NCBI GenBank assembly: GCA_964586025.1
Contig: CAZPGF010000003.1
Location: 1 to 64,000 of the forward strand
DNA from: JACKGW01 sp964586025
GTDB lineage: Bacteria > Planctomycetota > PLA2 > JAEUHO01
Direction of reading: 5' to 3'
DNA: 64,000 nt
In this document: positions 8,372 to 17,138 of the stretch, piece after piece
Layout: every line of letters starts with the position of its first letter
Position numbering within the stretch: the stretch's first letter is position 1
Notes under the pieces: model-generated
What the model was told of the DNA's origin: nothing
Database searches by the model: none
Seen by the model: the letters and a program-made list of their open reading frames with translations, nothing else
Made by a program: the position numbers and the translations under genes

Positions 8372-9168
8372 TAGCGGCGGCGCTTCAGATGATCCACCGC
8401 GCGACGGAACACGAGCAACCCCTCGGGACGCTGCGGCGCCGCACCGCGATGGTATCGCGGATCCTGCCACGGGAACTGGTTGCGTTCCGGATGCGGCATC
8501 ATGCCGAGGATGCGGCCCGTCGGATCCGTGAGACCGGCCACGTCGTCGGTCGCGCCGTTCGGATTGAACGGAAACGGCGCCGGGCGGCGGCCGTCCGGCG
8601 CGACGTAGCGCCACGCGACCAGGTCTCGCTCGGCGAGCGATCGCGCGACCGCGCCGTCGCGCGGAACGAACCGCCCCTCGGCGTGCGCGACCGGCACGTG
8701 CAGCCGGTCCCCCGGTCTGAGGAACACGCAGTGGGCCGAAGCCGCCTCGAGCGTGACCCATCGATCCTCGTAGCGGTTCTGCGCGTTCGACGCCAACGCG
8801 ACGAGTCGATCCTCGCCGGTCTCGTCGGAGAAGCCCGGCAGGAGGCCTGCGCGGACGAGGACCTGGAATCCGTTGCAGATGCCGAGCACGATGCCGCCGC
8901 GGTCGACGAGTCGACGGAGCGGGTCGAACAGGCGCGTCCTGAGCGCCGTGCCGAGGACCGCGCCGGCGCCGAGATCGTCGCCGTACGAAAAGCCGCCGGG
9001 GAGCACGACGCCGTCCGCGTCCTCGACGCGACCCGGCGCGGCGAGCCAGGCGTTCACGTGCAACGCGGACGTGGTCGCGCCGACGCTCTCGAAGGCGTGG
9101 GCCGTTTCCAGATCGCAGTTCGTGCCGGGAGCCCGCAGCACGAGCAGGTGGGGAACGCGTCGGCTCAT
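8371..9168 (-). CDS. purQ: Phosphoribosylformylglycinamidine synthase, glutaminase subunit
   Basis: PurQ releases ammonia from glutamine and channels it to PurL for FGAM synthesis, the fourth step of purine formation. The 265-residue class I amidotransferase shows VLRAPGTNCDLETAHAF, the YGDDLGAGAVLG region, the catalytic cysteine in GIVLGICNGFQVLVRAGLLP, and the C-terminal histidine segment MMPHPERNQFPW. The ATG start overlaps the purL stop as ATGA, so the subunits are coupled. Bacterial PurQ needs a PurS bridge; here that bridge is fused to PurL. Confidence 0.95.
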   Translation of the reverse strand: MSRRVPHLLVLRAPGTNCDLETAHAFESVGATTSALHVNAWLAAPGRVEDADGVVLPGGFSYGDDLGAGAVLGTALRTRLFDPLRRLVDRGGIVLGICNGFQVLVRAGLLPGFSDETGEDRLVALASNAQNRYEDRWVTLEAASAHCVFLRPGDRLHVPVAHAEGRFVPRDGAVARSLAERDLVAWRYVAPDGRRPAPFPFNPNGATDDVAGLTDPTGRILGMMPHPERNQFPWQDPRYHRGAAPQRPEGLLVFRRAVDHLKRRR

Positions 9169-12128
9169 CGCTTCGCTCCGTTGCGCTTCGTGGTCCCCCG
9201 CACGCGGTCGTCGGCCGGCAGCGCGCTGCGCCATGCCGTTCGGAGGCGATCCGCGGCGAGTCGAACGCGATCGACACTCGTCGTTCCATCGCGCCCGCGG
9301 ATCAGCAGCGTCGGTTCGAGCGTGACGATGCCGATGCGTGCGGCCGCCGCGCCGGCCTTCTTGAGGGTCGCGACCGCTTGGCGGACCTCGCTGGCGTGGA
9401 TCTCCAGGAGGAAGCGCGTCGCGCTCTCCGCGAACAGCCGCGTCGCGTCGTCCTTCGTCGTCCCGGGCACCTTCGAAAGGTCGATGGCCGCGCCGAGCGT
9501 CGAGCCGATCGTCATTTCCGCCGCGGCGACCGCGAGGCCGCCCTCGGAGAGATCATGCGCGGCGTGCACGACGCCCGATCGGATCAACCGCGCGACCGCG
9601 GCAAGAACCTTCGGTGCCGTGTCGCGGACCTCCGGGAGGGTGCAGCCGAGTTCGCCGGAGAGCCGCAGCCAGTGCGAGCCGCCGAGTTCGTCGTGGGTCG
9701 CGCCGACGAGCACGACCGCGTGACCGGCGCGCTTCCAGTCCGACGTGGTCGTGCGGCGCACGTCGCCGATCACGCCGAGCGCGGAAATCAGGAGCGTCGG
9801 CGGGACGACGATCAGTCGTCCGTCCCCCGTTCGGAACTCGTTGTTCAACGAGTCCTTGCCGGAGATGAACGGCGTGCCGTAGAGCAGCGCCGCGTCGCGA
9901 CATCCCTCGGCGGCACGGACGAGCGCGCCGAGCGTCTCGGGACGCTCGCAGCGTCCCCAGGTGAAGTTGTCGAGCAGCGCGATCCGCTTCGGGTCGGCGC
10001 CGACGGCCACCGCGTTGCGCAACGCCTCGTCGACCGCGAGGAGCGCCAGCCCGTACGGGTCCAGGCGCCCGTAGGCCGGATTCAATCCGTTCGAGAGCAC
10101 GATCCCCCGGCGCGACCCGAGCACCGGTGCGATCACGGCCGCGTCGGTCGGGCCGTCGTGCGGGCCCGTCGTCGAACGCACGACCGCGCCCGCCTGGACC
10201 TCGTGGTCGTACTGGCGGATCACCCATTCCTTGCTCGCGATCTGCGGCATCGCGAGCAACGCGAGGACGTCGCGGTCGTAGCGGGCGCGCGGACGACGCC
10301 GGGCCTCCTTCGCCTGGGGCGCCGTGTACGTCGCGGCGCGCTCCGGTCGGGGCAGGCCGTCGTGGAGGAACGCCATCTCGAGGTCGGCCAACGTCTCGGC
10401 GCCGTGACGGACGACGAGGCGACGGTCGTCGGTGAAGCGGCCGAGGACGACGGCCTCGACGTCCTCGGACGCGCAGAGCGAGAGAACGTCCTCGACGTGG
10501 TTCGGCGGGACCGCCGCGACCATCCGCTCCTGCGCCTCGCTGATCCAGATCTCGAACGGCAGGAGGCCCGGGTACTTCAGCGGCGCGCGCGAGAGATCGA
10601 CCTCGGCACCGGTCGCCTCGCCCATCTCGCCGATCGCGCTGGAGAACCCGCCCGCGCCGCAGTCGGTGATGGCCGTGAACCAGCCTCGATCGCGGGCTTG
10701 GAGCAACACGTCGAGCACCTTCTTCTCGGTGATCGCGTCGCCGATCTGCACCGCGCCCGACGACACGGTCTCGCTCTCGCTGGTCAACTCGGCGCTGGAG
10801 AAGGTCGCGCCGTGGATCCCGTCGCGGCCGGTGCGCCCGCCGAACGCGACGATCGCGTCGCCCGGGCGCGCCGCCTTCGCGACGAACGCACGGGGCACGA
10901 GGCCGACGCAGCCGGCGTAGACGACGGGGTTGCCGACGTAGTCCGGATCGAAGCAGATCGCGCCGTTGACGGTCGGGATGCCCATCCGGTTGCCGTAGTC
11001 GCGGACCCCGGCGACGACGCCCTTGAGAAGGCGCGCGGGGTGGAGGCAGCCGCGCGGCACGTCGGCGGGCGGCGTGCGCGGATCGCCGAAGCAGAACACA
11101 TCGGTGTTCGCGATCGGGCGCGCGCCGAGACCGGTGCCGAGGATGTCGCGGATCACACCGCCGATGCCCGTGCCCGCGCCGCCGTAGGGTTCGATCGCGC
11201 TCGGGTGGTTGTGCGTCTCGACCTTCATGCACACGCCGAGATCGCCATCGAACTGGATCACGCCCGCGTTGTCGCGGAACACGGACCAGCACCACGCGCG
11301 ATCGAGGCGGCGGGTCGCCTCGAAGATCGTCTCCTTCAGGAGGTTCTCGTACCGCCGCTCGCCGCGTTCGTCGCGCATCCGGATCGGGCCGGTGAGGGTC
11401 TTGTGCTTGCAGTGCTCGCTCCACGTCTGCGCGAGCGTCTCCAATTCGACGTCGGTGGGCTCCCGGCGCCGGTCGCGAAACCACGCCTGGATGGTCCGCA
11501 TCTCCTCGAGAGAGAGAGACAGGCCCATCGTCGCGGAGAGGTGCACCAGGGTCGCGTCGTCGGCGCGTCGCAGGGGGACGGTCCGGCGCTTCGCGGGGAC
11601 GGTGGCCGGCGCGGGGAACGCGTGGTCGATCGGGCGCCCCGCGCACACCTCTTCGATCACGTCGTTGCCCAGCGCGTCGCGCGCGGCGGCGAGCACGCGC
11701 TCCGTCCCCTCGCGCGTCGCGACGAGGAAGGTGCGCGCCGCATGGACGCGACCGACCGACACGCCGAGGTGGGCGAGTGCGACGCGCGCGCTCTCCGCCT
11801 CCGGCTGGGTCACGCCCGCGCGGCGCGCGACCGTGATCGCGACCGACGGTTCGGTGGCGAGGCGCACGTCGAGCGTCTCGTCGAGCGCGAACCGGTCGAG
11901 CACGGGGTTCGCCAAGACGCCGCGCGCGGCGCGGTCGAGGGCCTCGACGTCGAGGTCTCCCTCGAGGAACCAGACACGGACGACGCGAACGTCCGCGACG
12001 CTCGACAGGCCCGCCGCGACGAGGGCGTGGGCGGCCTCCGTTCCGGCCGGGTCGAACTCGCCGGGGCGGATCGCCACCTCGACGCGATGGACCGGGAGGG
12101 AGGCGCGTTTCGAGCGAGCCGCGGCCAT
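9165..12128 (-). CDS. purL: FGAM synthase, PurS-PurL fusion
   Basis: This is the ATP-dependent synthetase subunit of FGAM synthase, 987 residues. Residues 1-170 carry two PurS-like ferredoxin folds (VHRVEVAIRPGEFDP, VRVWFLEGDLD, then RVHAARTFLVA). From about residue 215 the PurL body follows: LETLAQTWSEHCKHKTLTG, then KVETHNHPSAIEPYGGAGTG and the second duplicated half. No glutaminase domain is present; PurQ is separate downstream. Small bacterial PurL is about 740 residues without PurS, and the large proteobacterial form is about 1300 with PurQ, so this is the intermediate architecture. The ATG at 12128 is preceded by CCGGAGCGACTC; frames further upstream are Arg/Ser-rich and not coding. Confidence 0.93.
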   Translation of the reverse strand: MAAARSKRASLPVHRVEVAIRPGEFDPAGTEAAHALVAAGLSSVADVRVVRVWFLEGDLDVEALDRAARGVLANPVLDRFALDETLDVRLATEPSVAITVARRAGVTQPEAESARVALAHLGVSVGRVHAARTFLVATREGTERVLAAARDALGNDVIEEVCAGRPIDHAFPAPATVPAKRRTVPLRRADDATLVHLSATMGLSLSLEEMRTIQAWFRDRRREPTDVELETLAQTWSEHCKHKTLTGPIRMRDERGERRYENLLKETIFEATRRLDRAWCWSVFRDNAGVIQFDGDLGVCMKVETHNHPSAIEPYGGAGTGIGGVIRDILGTGLGARPIANTDVFCFGDPRTPPADVPRGCLHPARLLKGVVAGVRDYGNRMGIPTVNGAICFDPDYVGNPVVYAGCVGLVPRAFVAKAARPGDAIVAFGGRTGRDGIHGATFSSAELTSESETVSSGAVQIGDAITEKKVLDVLLQARDRGWFTAITDCGAGGFSSAIGEMGEATGAEVDLSRAPLKYPGLLPFEIWISEAQERMVAAVPPNHVEDVLSLCASEDVEAVVLGRFTDDRRLVVRHGAETLADLEMAFLHDGLPRPERAATYTAPQAKEARRRPRARYDRDVLALLAMPQIASKEWVIRQYDHEVQAGAVVRSTTGPHDGPTDAAVIAPVLGSRRGIVLSNGLNPAYGRLDPYGLALLAVDEALRNAVAVGADPKRIALLDNFTWGRCERPETLGALVRAAEGCRDAALLYGTPFISGKDSLNNEFRTGDGRLIVVPPTLLISALGVIGDVRRTTTSDWKRAGHAVVLVGATHDELGGSHWLRLSGELGCTLPEVRDTAPKVLAAVARLIRSGVVHAAHDLSEGGLAVAAAEMTIGSTLGAAIDLSKVPGTTKDDATRLFAESATRFLLEIHASEVRQAVATLKKAGAAAARIGIVTLEPTLLIRGRDGTTSVDRVRLAADRLRTAWRSALPADDRVRGTTKRNGAKR

Positions 12129-12474
12129 GAGTCGCTCCGGGGTTGCGCGGGTCGGCGCGGAGGAGGGGCGCCCATCCTGCCGTGCGGGTCGCGACGATGC
12201 CCGTGCGGCCGGATCATCGGTCGATGCGCGGCGCTTATCCGCCTTCGTGACCGAACGGTGATGGCGGGGCGCGTCCTGTCGGCGTCGTGCGGTCGGACCT
12301 CGCCCACTCCGTGCGGTCCCCCGCGACCGGGCGCGGCGCGAGGCGGTCGAGCCACCGGGGCCACGACGCCCCGGGGCCCGGGCGCACGCGGCGCGGTACA
12401 CTCGTCGCCCGGCCGCGGGACCCCACGCGCTCCGCCGAACGCCCGTCCCACACAGGCCCCCGAGGGTGGACGCC
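12129..12474. other. Divergent intergenic region purL / accA
   Basis: 346 bp between divergent genes with no supportable reading frame and no copy of the dispersed element. It should carry both the purL operon promoter (minus strand) and the accA promoter (plus strand). A TANNNT box on the accA side is listed separately. On the purL side I see no purine riboswitch sequence and no obvious operator. Confidence 0.45.
12397..12402 (+). promoter_or_regulatory. Candidate -10 box of accA (TACACT)
   Basis: The sequence GCGCGGTACACT has the GCGGTA.. lead-in also seen at both ispD and ispF. It is 72 nt before the accA ATG. No -35 match stands out in the GC-rich upstream DNA. Confidence 0.35.
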
Positions 12475-13476
12475 ATGACGAAAGTCCGTAGCGACGACGG
12501 CACGCGGCGTCGCGATCTCGCCGCCGCGCTGCCGTTCGAGCGGCCGATCCTCGAACTCGAGCGCCGCATCGAGGAGTTGAAGGCGCTGCCCGATGTCGCG
12601 CTCAACGGTGAACTGAAGCCCCTCGAGCAGAAGCGCGACCGGCTGCTCGACGACGTGTTCGGGCGGTTGACGCCTTGGGACGTCGTCCAGGTCGCCCGCC
12701 ACCCGCAGCGCCCGCAGTTCTCCGACTACATGAACGGCATGTGCGAGGACGTCGTGGTGCTCCATGGCGACCGCCTGTTCGGCGAGGACAAGGCGATCGC
12801 GACGGCGCTCGCCACGATCGGCCGCCACCGCGTGCTCCTGGTCGGACATCGCAAGGGGCAGGAAACGCAGGAGCGCCTCGCCTGCAACTTCGGCTGCGCC
12901 CATCCGGAGGGCTATCGCAAGGCCCTGTCGAAGATGCGTCTCGCCGAGCGATTCGGCCTGCCGATCGTCTCGTTGATCAACACGCCCGGCGCGTATCCCG
13001 GCGTCGCCGCCGAAGAGCGCGGGCAGGCGTGGGCGATCGCCGAGAACATCCTGGAGATGTCCCGGCTGCGTGTGCCGGTGGTCTGCGTCGTCATCGGCGA
13101 AGGCGGAAGCGGCGGCGCCCTCGGCATCGGCGTCGGCGATCGCGTGTTGATGCTGCGCTACGCGTACTACTCGGTGATTTCCCCCGAGGGTTGCGCCGCC
13201 ATCCTCTGGAAGGACGGCTCGCGCGCGGCGGACGCCGCCAAGGCGCTGCGCCTGACGAGCGACGACCTGTTGCGGCTGAAGGTCGTCGACGAGATCGTGC
13301 CCGAACCGCGCGGGGCCGCGCATCGCGACCCGACGACGATGGTCGCGACGCTGAAGGACACCCTGCTCCGCCACCTCGACGAACTCGTGGCCATGGATCC
13401 CGAGACGCGGCTGGCGGCTCGGTACGAACGGCTTCGCCGGCTCGGCAACGGCGTCGAGCCTCTTCCGCCGGCCTAG
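12475..13476 (+). CDS. accA: Acetyl-CoA carboxylase carboxyltransferase subunit alpha
   Basis: AccA, with AccD, moves the carboxyl group from biotin to acetyl-CoA, the first committed step of fatty acid synthesis. The 333-residue product has the usual length, an N-terminal helical segment (PILELERRIEELKALP) and the crotonase-like core. Core motifs are YRKALSKMRLAERFGLPIVS, INTPGAYPG and GEGGSGGALGIGVGDRVLML, then YYSVISPEGCAAILWKD. The ATG at 12475 is preceded by GAGGGTGG; an in-frame GTG three codons earlier overlaps that sequence and is unlikely. Two secreted PDZ-type proteins follow at 9 nt and -4 nt spacing. Confidence 0.96.
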   Translation: MTKVRSDDGTRRRDLAAALPFERPILELERRIEELKALPDVALNGELKPLEQKRDRLLDDVFGRLTPWDVVQVARHPQRPQFSDYMNGMCEDVVVLHGDRLFGEDKAIATALATIGRHRVLLVGHRKGQETQERLACNFGCAHPEGYRKALSKMRLAERFGLPIVSLINTPGAYPGVAAEERGQAWAIAENILEMSRLRVPVVCVVIGEGGSGGALGIGVGDRVLMLRYAYYSVISPEGCAAILWKDGSRAADAAKALRLTSDDLLRLKVVDEIVPEPRGAAHRDPTTMVATLKDTLLRHLDELVAMDPETRLAARYERLRRLGNGVEPLPPA

Positions 13477-13485
13477 GGGAGGCCC

Positions 13486-14253
13486 ATGCGCGATACGGTT
13501 CTCGGACCGGGCTACGCGCGACGTCGCCGCGGCGTGGCCGTCGTCCTCGCCGCCGTCCTCGGGGTGGCCGTCCCCGCGGCGGGGGACGAGTCGGACGCGC
13601 CGGGCCGGGCCCGTCCGAGCGGCGCTCCCGTCGTCGGGGCGCCGACTCCCGATCGCGCGGTCGTGTGGCGCCTCGAGCGGCAGGGCGTCACGATCGAACA
13701 GAACGTCGGTCATCTGCCCGAGGCGGTGCGCGCCGTGCTGTTGGACCGGCTCGTGGCCGACGGGTGGACCGTCGTCCCGATCGACGCGGTCTCGGCGACC
13801 GGCACGACGCCCTCGCTCCCGAGGCTCCTCCTGGACTCGACACCGCCTCCCGCTCGGATCCCCCCGACCTCGAGGCCCTCGCTTCCGAAGCCGCCCGCGC
13901 CGACCCCACCGACGCCATCCCGTGCCGCGTTCGCCGGCGGCGAACTGGTCGCGCCCGAAGCCGAGGGCGCCGGCTGGCGCGTCGCCCTCGCGCCGCCGGA
14001 GAGTCTCCTCGCGGCGCTCGGCTTCGAGGTGGACGATCGGATCCTCGCCTTCGACGAGGCTGCCGACCGCGCCGCCGTCGAGCGGGCCGCGGCGAGGCTG
14101 CGCGAGACCGGCCAACTCGCGCTGATCGTCGCGCGTAGAGGAGGCGGCGTCGATCGCGTGGAGATCACGCCGGTTTTCCAGCCCGCGCCCCGCCGCCCGA
14201 TGCCCGGTCGGGCTCTGCCGAGGCCTGCGGAGCAGACGGAGGGTTCCCGATGA
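13486..14253 (+). CDS. Secreted protein with GspC-type PDZ-like domain
   Basis: The 255-residue product has an Arg-rich start then a hydrophobic segment (GVAVVLAAVLGVAVPAA), either a signal peptide or a membrane anchor. Residues 40-90 form a small domain of unknown type. A Pro/Thr-rich linker follows at 105-150. The C-terminal part (about 155-230) resembles the PDZ-like HR domain of type II secretion GspC: LLAALGFEVDDRILAFDEAA, then AAARLRETGQLALIVARRGG. No other Gsp gene lies nearby, so a secretion role is not implied. GGGGAGG sits 4 nt before the ATG, and the stop overlaps the next ATG. Confidence 0.65.
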   Translation: MRDTVLGPGYARRRRGVAVVLAAVLGVAVPAAGDESDAPGRARPSGAPVVGAPTPDRAVVWRLERQGVTIEQNVGHLPEAVRAVLLDRLVADGWTVVPIDAVSATGTTPSLPRLLLDSTPPPARIPPTSRPSLPKPPAPTPPTPSRAAFAGGELVAPEAEGAGWRVALAPPESLLAALGFEVDDRILAFDEAADRAAVERAAARLRETGQLALIVARRGGGVDRVEITPVFQPAPRRPMPGRALPRPAEQTEGSR

Positions 14254-15695
14254 CCACGTCCCGCCTCATGTCGTTCGTTGCGTCGGTCGGTCTGGCGTCG
14301 GCGGCCGCGTTCGCCGTTCCGTTCGCTCCGACCGCTCGCGCCGAGGATCCCGCACCGCCGTCGGCGCCGGCCGGCGCTTCCGTCGAACAGCTGATCGAGC
14401 GCCTCGGCGCGCCCGGATTCGACGAACGTGCCGCCGCGTCTCGCGAGTTGCAGCGCCTCGGGCGCTCCGCCGAACCGGCCCTTCGCCGTGCGCTCGACGC
14501 GACGAAGGATCCGGAAGTGCGCTGGCGTATCGAGCAACTCCTGCTCCGCCTCGACGGAACCGAGGCGCGCCCCCTCGGTGGCGCCCGACCCGAGTCCGAC
14601 ACCCGGCCCCGCGCCGAGGCCGACGGATCGGCCCGCCGCGACGTCGAGGAGGACGCGCCCGGAAAGGATCTCGGCGACGACTTCGGCGTCGAAGACCTCG
14701 GCCGCCTCATGCGCGAGCTGGAGGAGCGGACGAAGCTCCTTCGCGAGCGCTGGCTCGAAGGGTGGAACCGTCCCGATGCGAACGGTGGGATCGGCGGCTG
14801 GCCGCGCTTCGACGCGTTTGGCGGGCTCGGCGAGCGGACGATCGAGGCGCAGGGACTCGTGTTGCGCAGCGACGGCTTCGGTCCGGTCGAGTTGAAGGTG
14901 AGCCGCCCCGATGCGCCGAATCCGGCCGATCGCGAGTTGACGTATCGCGGCTGGAGCCTCGACGACGTTCTCGCGAAGCATCCCGATCTCGCTCAGCACC
15001 CCGGCATGGACGAGTTGCGTCGCAAGGTCGCCGCGGAGCCGGTCGGACCCGGCGCCATGCTGCGCGACATGATGCGCGAGCATCTCGGTCAGTCGCCCGG
15101 GTTCGGCATCCAGATCCATCCCGGGATCTCCACCGGAACCTCGATCGTGCAGGACGCGAACGGCGTCAAGGTGACGATCCGCACGCGGGGCGAGGACGGC
15201 GAGATCGAGGAGAAGACCTACCAGGGTAAGTCGATCGAGGAGTTGAAGGCCGCTCACCCCGAACTCGAATCGGCGCTGTCCGGCATCCGCCTGGAGTGGC
15301 GTGCGCCGCGCTTCTTCTTCGGTCCGAGCGTCGGTCAGCGTGACCGGCCCCGCCGTCGCGGCCTCGAGCCGTTGGATCCCGGACAGCCCGCCCCGATGAC
15401 GCCCGGGACGCCGACCGGAGCGTCGTTCGGCGTCATCGTCGGACCGGTCAGCGAGAGCCTCGCGGCGCAGTTGAAGCTCGAGACGGGGCTCGGTGCGATC
15501 GTTCACGAGGTCGTCTCGGGATCCGCGGCGGAGCGACTCGGCGTCCGGCGTTTCGACGTCCTCCTGGCGGTCGACGGCGAGGTGTTGCACGGCTCCGGCG
15601 ACGCGTCGGTCCGCCTTCGCCCGAAGGCCGATCCGTCGCAACCGCTCGACCTCCTCGTGATCCGCGGCGGGGAGCGGGTTTCGCTGAAGCGCTGA
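14250..15695 (+). CDS. Secreted HEAT/PDZ domain protein
   Basis: The 481-residue product has a signal peptide (LMSFVASVGLASAAAFAVPF, cleavage near TARA-ED). Residues 45-110 form a short HEAT-like helical pair (ASVEQLIERLGAPGFDERAA, then EPALRRALDATKDPEVRWRI). A long charged central region follows that contains the twice-repeated phrase SLDDVLAKHPDL and SIEELKAAHPEL. A C-terminal PDZ domain (about 390-480) shows GAIVHEVVSGSAAERLGVRR and FDVLLAVDGE. No protease catalytic domain is present. It probably acts as a periplasmic scaffold or substrate adaptor, but that is inference. The start overlaps the upstream stop by 4 nt, and both proteins carry PDZ-type domains. Confidence 0.7.
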   Translation: MTTSRLMSFVASVGLASAAAFAVPFAPTARAEDPAPPSAPAGASVEQLIERLGAPGFDERAAASRELQRLGRSAEPALRRALDATKDPEVRWRIEQLLLRLDGTEARPLGGARPESDTRPRAEADGSARRDVEEDAPGKDLGDDFGVEDLGRLMRELEERTKLLRERWLEGWNRPDANGGIGGWPRFDAFGGLGERTIEAQGLVLRSDGFGPVELKVSRPDAPNPADRELTYRGWSLDDVLAKHPDLAQHPGMDELRRKVAAEPVGPGAMLRDMMREHLGQSPGFGIQIHPGISTGTSIVQDANGVKVTIRTRGEDGEIEEKTYQGKSIEELKAAHPELESALSGIRLEWRAPRFFFGPSVGQRDRPRRRGLEPLDPGQPAPMTPGTPTGASFGVIVGPVSESLAAQLKLETGLGAIVHEVVSGSAAERLGVRRFDVLLAVDGEVLHGSGDASVRLRPKADPSQPLDLLVIRGGERVSLKR

Positions 15696-15777
15696 TCGTT
15701 CACGCCCGCGTTGGGTGGGAGCGGCGTGCCGACGCAGTCCGGTCGCAGGGAGGCGCGGGACGGAGTCCCTTCGCGGT

Positions 15778-16992
15778 TCAGTTGCCGACGTGGGCGGTGG
15801 CGTAGGCGACCTCGGGATCGTCGAACCGCGATTGGTTCGCGAGGCGCTCGCCGACGACGACTCCCGCGCAGCCCATCAGGTAGCCGCCGCCGATCGACGG
15901 CAGCAGGACCAGTTCGCCGGCGCGGATGCGGTGGTCGTCGCGCACGACGACGCGTTCGACGCGTCCTTCCGCATCGAGCACGCGCTCCATCGTGCCCGCG
16001 CGCAGGACGTGATCGAGCGTGACGAGGTTGCTCGCCGCGGAGATGTTGCCGTAGCGGTAGATGGTGCGACCGACGTGCTCGATCGGGACGCGCAGTTCCT
16101 TCGCCAGGCCGTCGAGGATCCGTCCGTTGGCTTGATGGGGGACGAGGCGGACGCGCGCGAGCGTCTCGATCAGGCCCGGCGTTCCGGACTTCAGATCCCC
16201 CTCGTCGTAGCCGAGAGCGCGAGCGACGCAGTTCGCCATGCGCTTCACCGCCATGCGCAGAACGGAGGGACCTCCCTCCATCTCGACGAGGGACTGCTCG
16301 ACGAGTTGCACACCGGCCTGAACCTGCTTGTCGGGGAACGCCCCGATGCCCAGCGGCACGTTGCTGTTCGCGAGGTGGATGTTGCGCGCGCTGAACTCGA
16401 AACCGAGCTGGGGCGGCAGAATGCCGTCCGAGCCGCCGCGATCGCCGCGCGAGACGACCGCCGCCCCCGCACCGTCGCCGAACAGGATCGCGGTCAGGGG
16501 ATCGTGGAAGTTCAGCGCGCGGCTGGCGGTCTCGGCGCCGATCACCAGCACGTGTTCGTACACGCCCGAGGCGACGAGGCCGTACGCCATGCCGATGCCG
16601 TAGATCGAGCCGGCGCACGCGGCCATCAGCATCATGACGCCGGCGTTGGAGCAGCCGAGTTCGTGCGCGAGGCGGCAGTGGTCGCCCGGGATCATCTCGC
16701 TGGGCGTGAACGTCGCGTACGCCACGAGTCCGACGTCCTTCGGGTCCACCCCGGCCGATGCGAGGGCCCGTTCGGCCGCGACCCGCGCGAGGTCGGAGGT
16801 CCGCACGCCCGGCGCGGCGTAGCGCCGTTCGTGGATGTGGGTCATCTGATCCACCCACACGCCGAAGTCGCCCGAGCGCGCCGCGTCGTAGCCGCGGACG
16901 ATCGTCTCCAGCGTCCGGTTGTCGACGACCCCCGGAGGCAGGAAGGAGCCCGTACCGGAGAGGCGAACCAGGGGGTTCAGTTCGGTGCGCAC
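15778..16992 (-). CDS. Beta-ketoacyl-ACP synthase III-like protein (long form)
   Basis: This is a thiolase-fold enzyme of the FabH group, which condenses an acyl-CoA with malonyl-ACP. The Cys-His-Asn triad is visible: MMAACAGSIYGIGMAYG, RLVPHQANGRIL and YRYGNISAASNLV. At 404 residues it is longer than the usual 320. Extra sequence lies before the histidine motif (ARNIHLANSNVPLGIGAFP) and at the C-terminus after GGGYLMGCAGVVV. It may therefore make a specialised lipid or polyketide starter rather than serve bulk fatty acid synthesis. A GTG at 16992 with GGAG 7 nt upstream fits the family N-terminus; an ATG at 17082 behind GAGGGG is the alternative and would add 30 Arg/Pro-rich residues. Confidence 0.8.
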   Translation of the reverse strand: MRTELNPLVRLSGTGSFLPPGVVDNRTLETIVRGYDAARSGDFGVWVDQMTHIHERRYAAPGVRTSDLARVAAERALASAGVDPKDVGLVAYATFTPSEMIPGDHCRLAHELGCSNAGVMMLMAACAGSIYGIGMAYGLVASGVYEHVLVIGAETASRALNFHDPLTAILFGDGAGAAVVSRGDRGGSDGILPPQLGFEFSARNIHLANSNVPLGIGAFPDKQVQAGVQLVEQSLVEMEGGPSVLRMAVKRMANCVARALGYDEGDLKSGTPGLIETLARVRLVPHQANGRILDGLAKELRVPIEHVGRTIYRYGNISAASNLVTLDHVLRAGTMERVLDAEGRVERVVVRDDHRIRAGELVLLPSIGGGYLMGCAGVVVGERLANQSRFDDPEVAYATAHVGN

Positions 16993-17104
16993 GAAGGGAC
17001 TCCGCGTTCCGGCAGGGCCTCGGCCGCGAGCGGCCCGGCGCATGGTGCCCGGGAGCGGCGGCGCTGGCGAGGCAGGCGCCATACCGACCGTCCCCTCGTA
17101 CGAC

Positions 17105-17110
17105 TAGACT
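17105..17110 (+). promoter_or_regulatory. Candidate -10 box of addB (TAGACT)
   Basis: TAGACT, also found before ftsH and moaD on the minus strand, lies 28 nt before the addB ATG. No Shine-Dalgarno better than a run of G is seen before that ATG. Confidence 0.4.
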
Positions 17111-17138
17111 CGCCGCCCCGCGGGGGGTCGGGACGCAC

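Noticed and set aside
9378..12491. Open frame of 1037 codons antisense to purL
   Set aside because: It mirrors the real purL codons in 70% GC DNA, has no family motif, and is rich in Arg, Asp and His from reverse-complemented codons.
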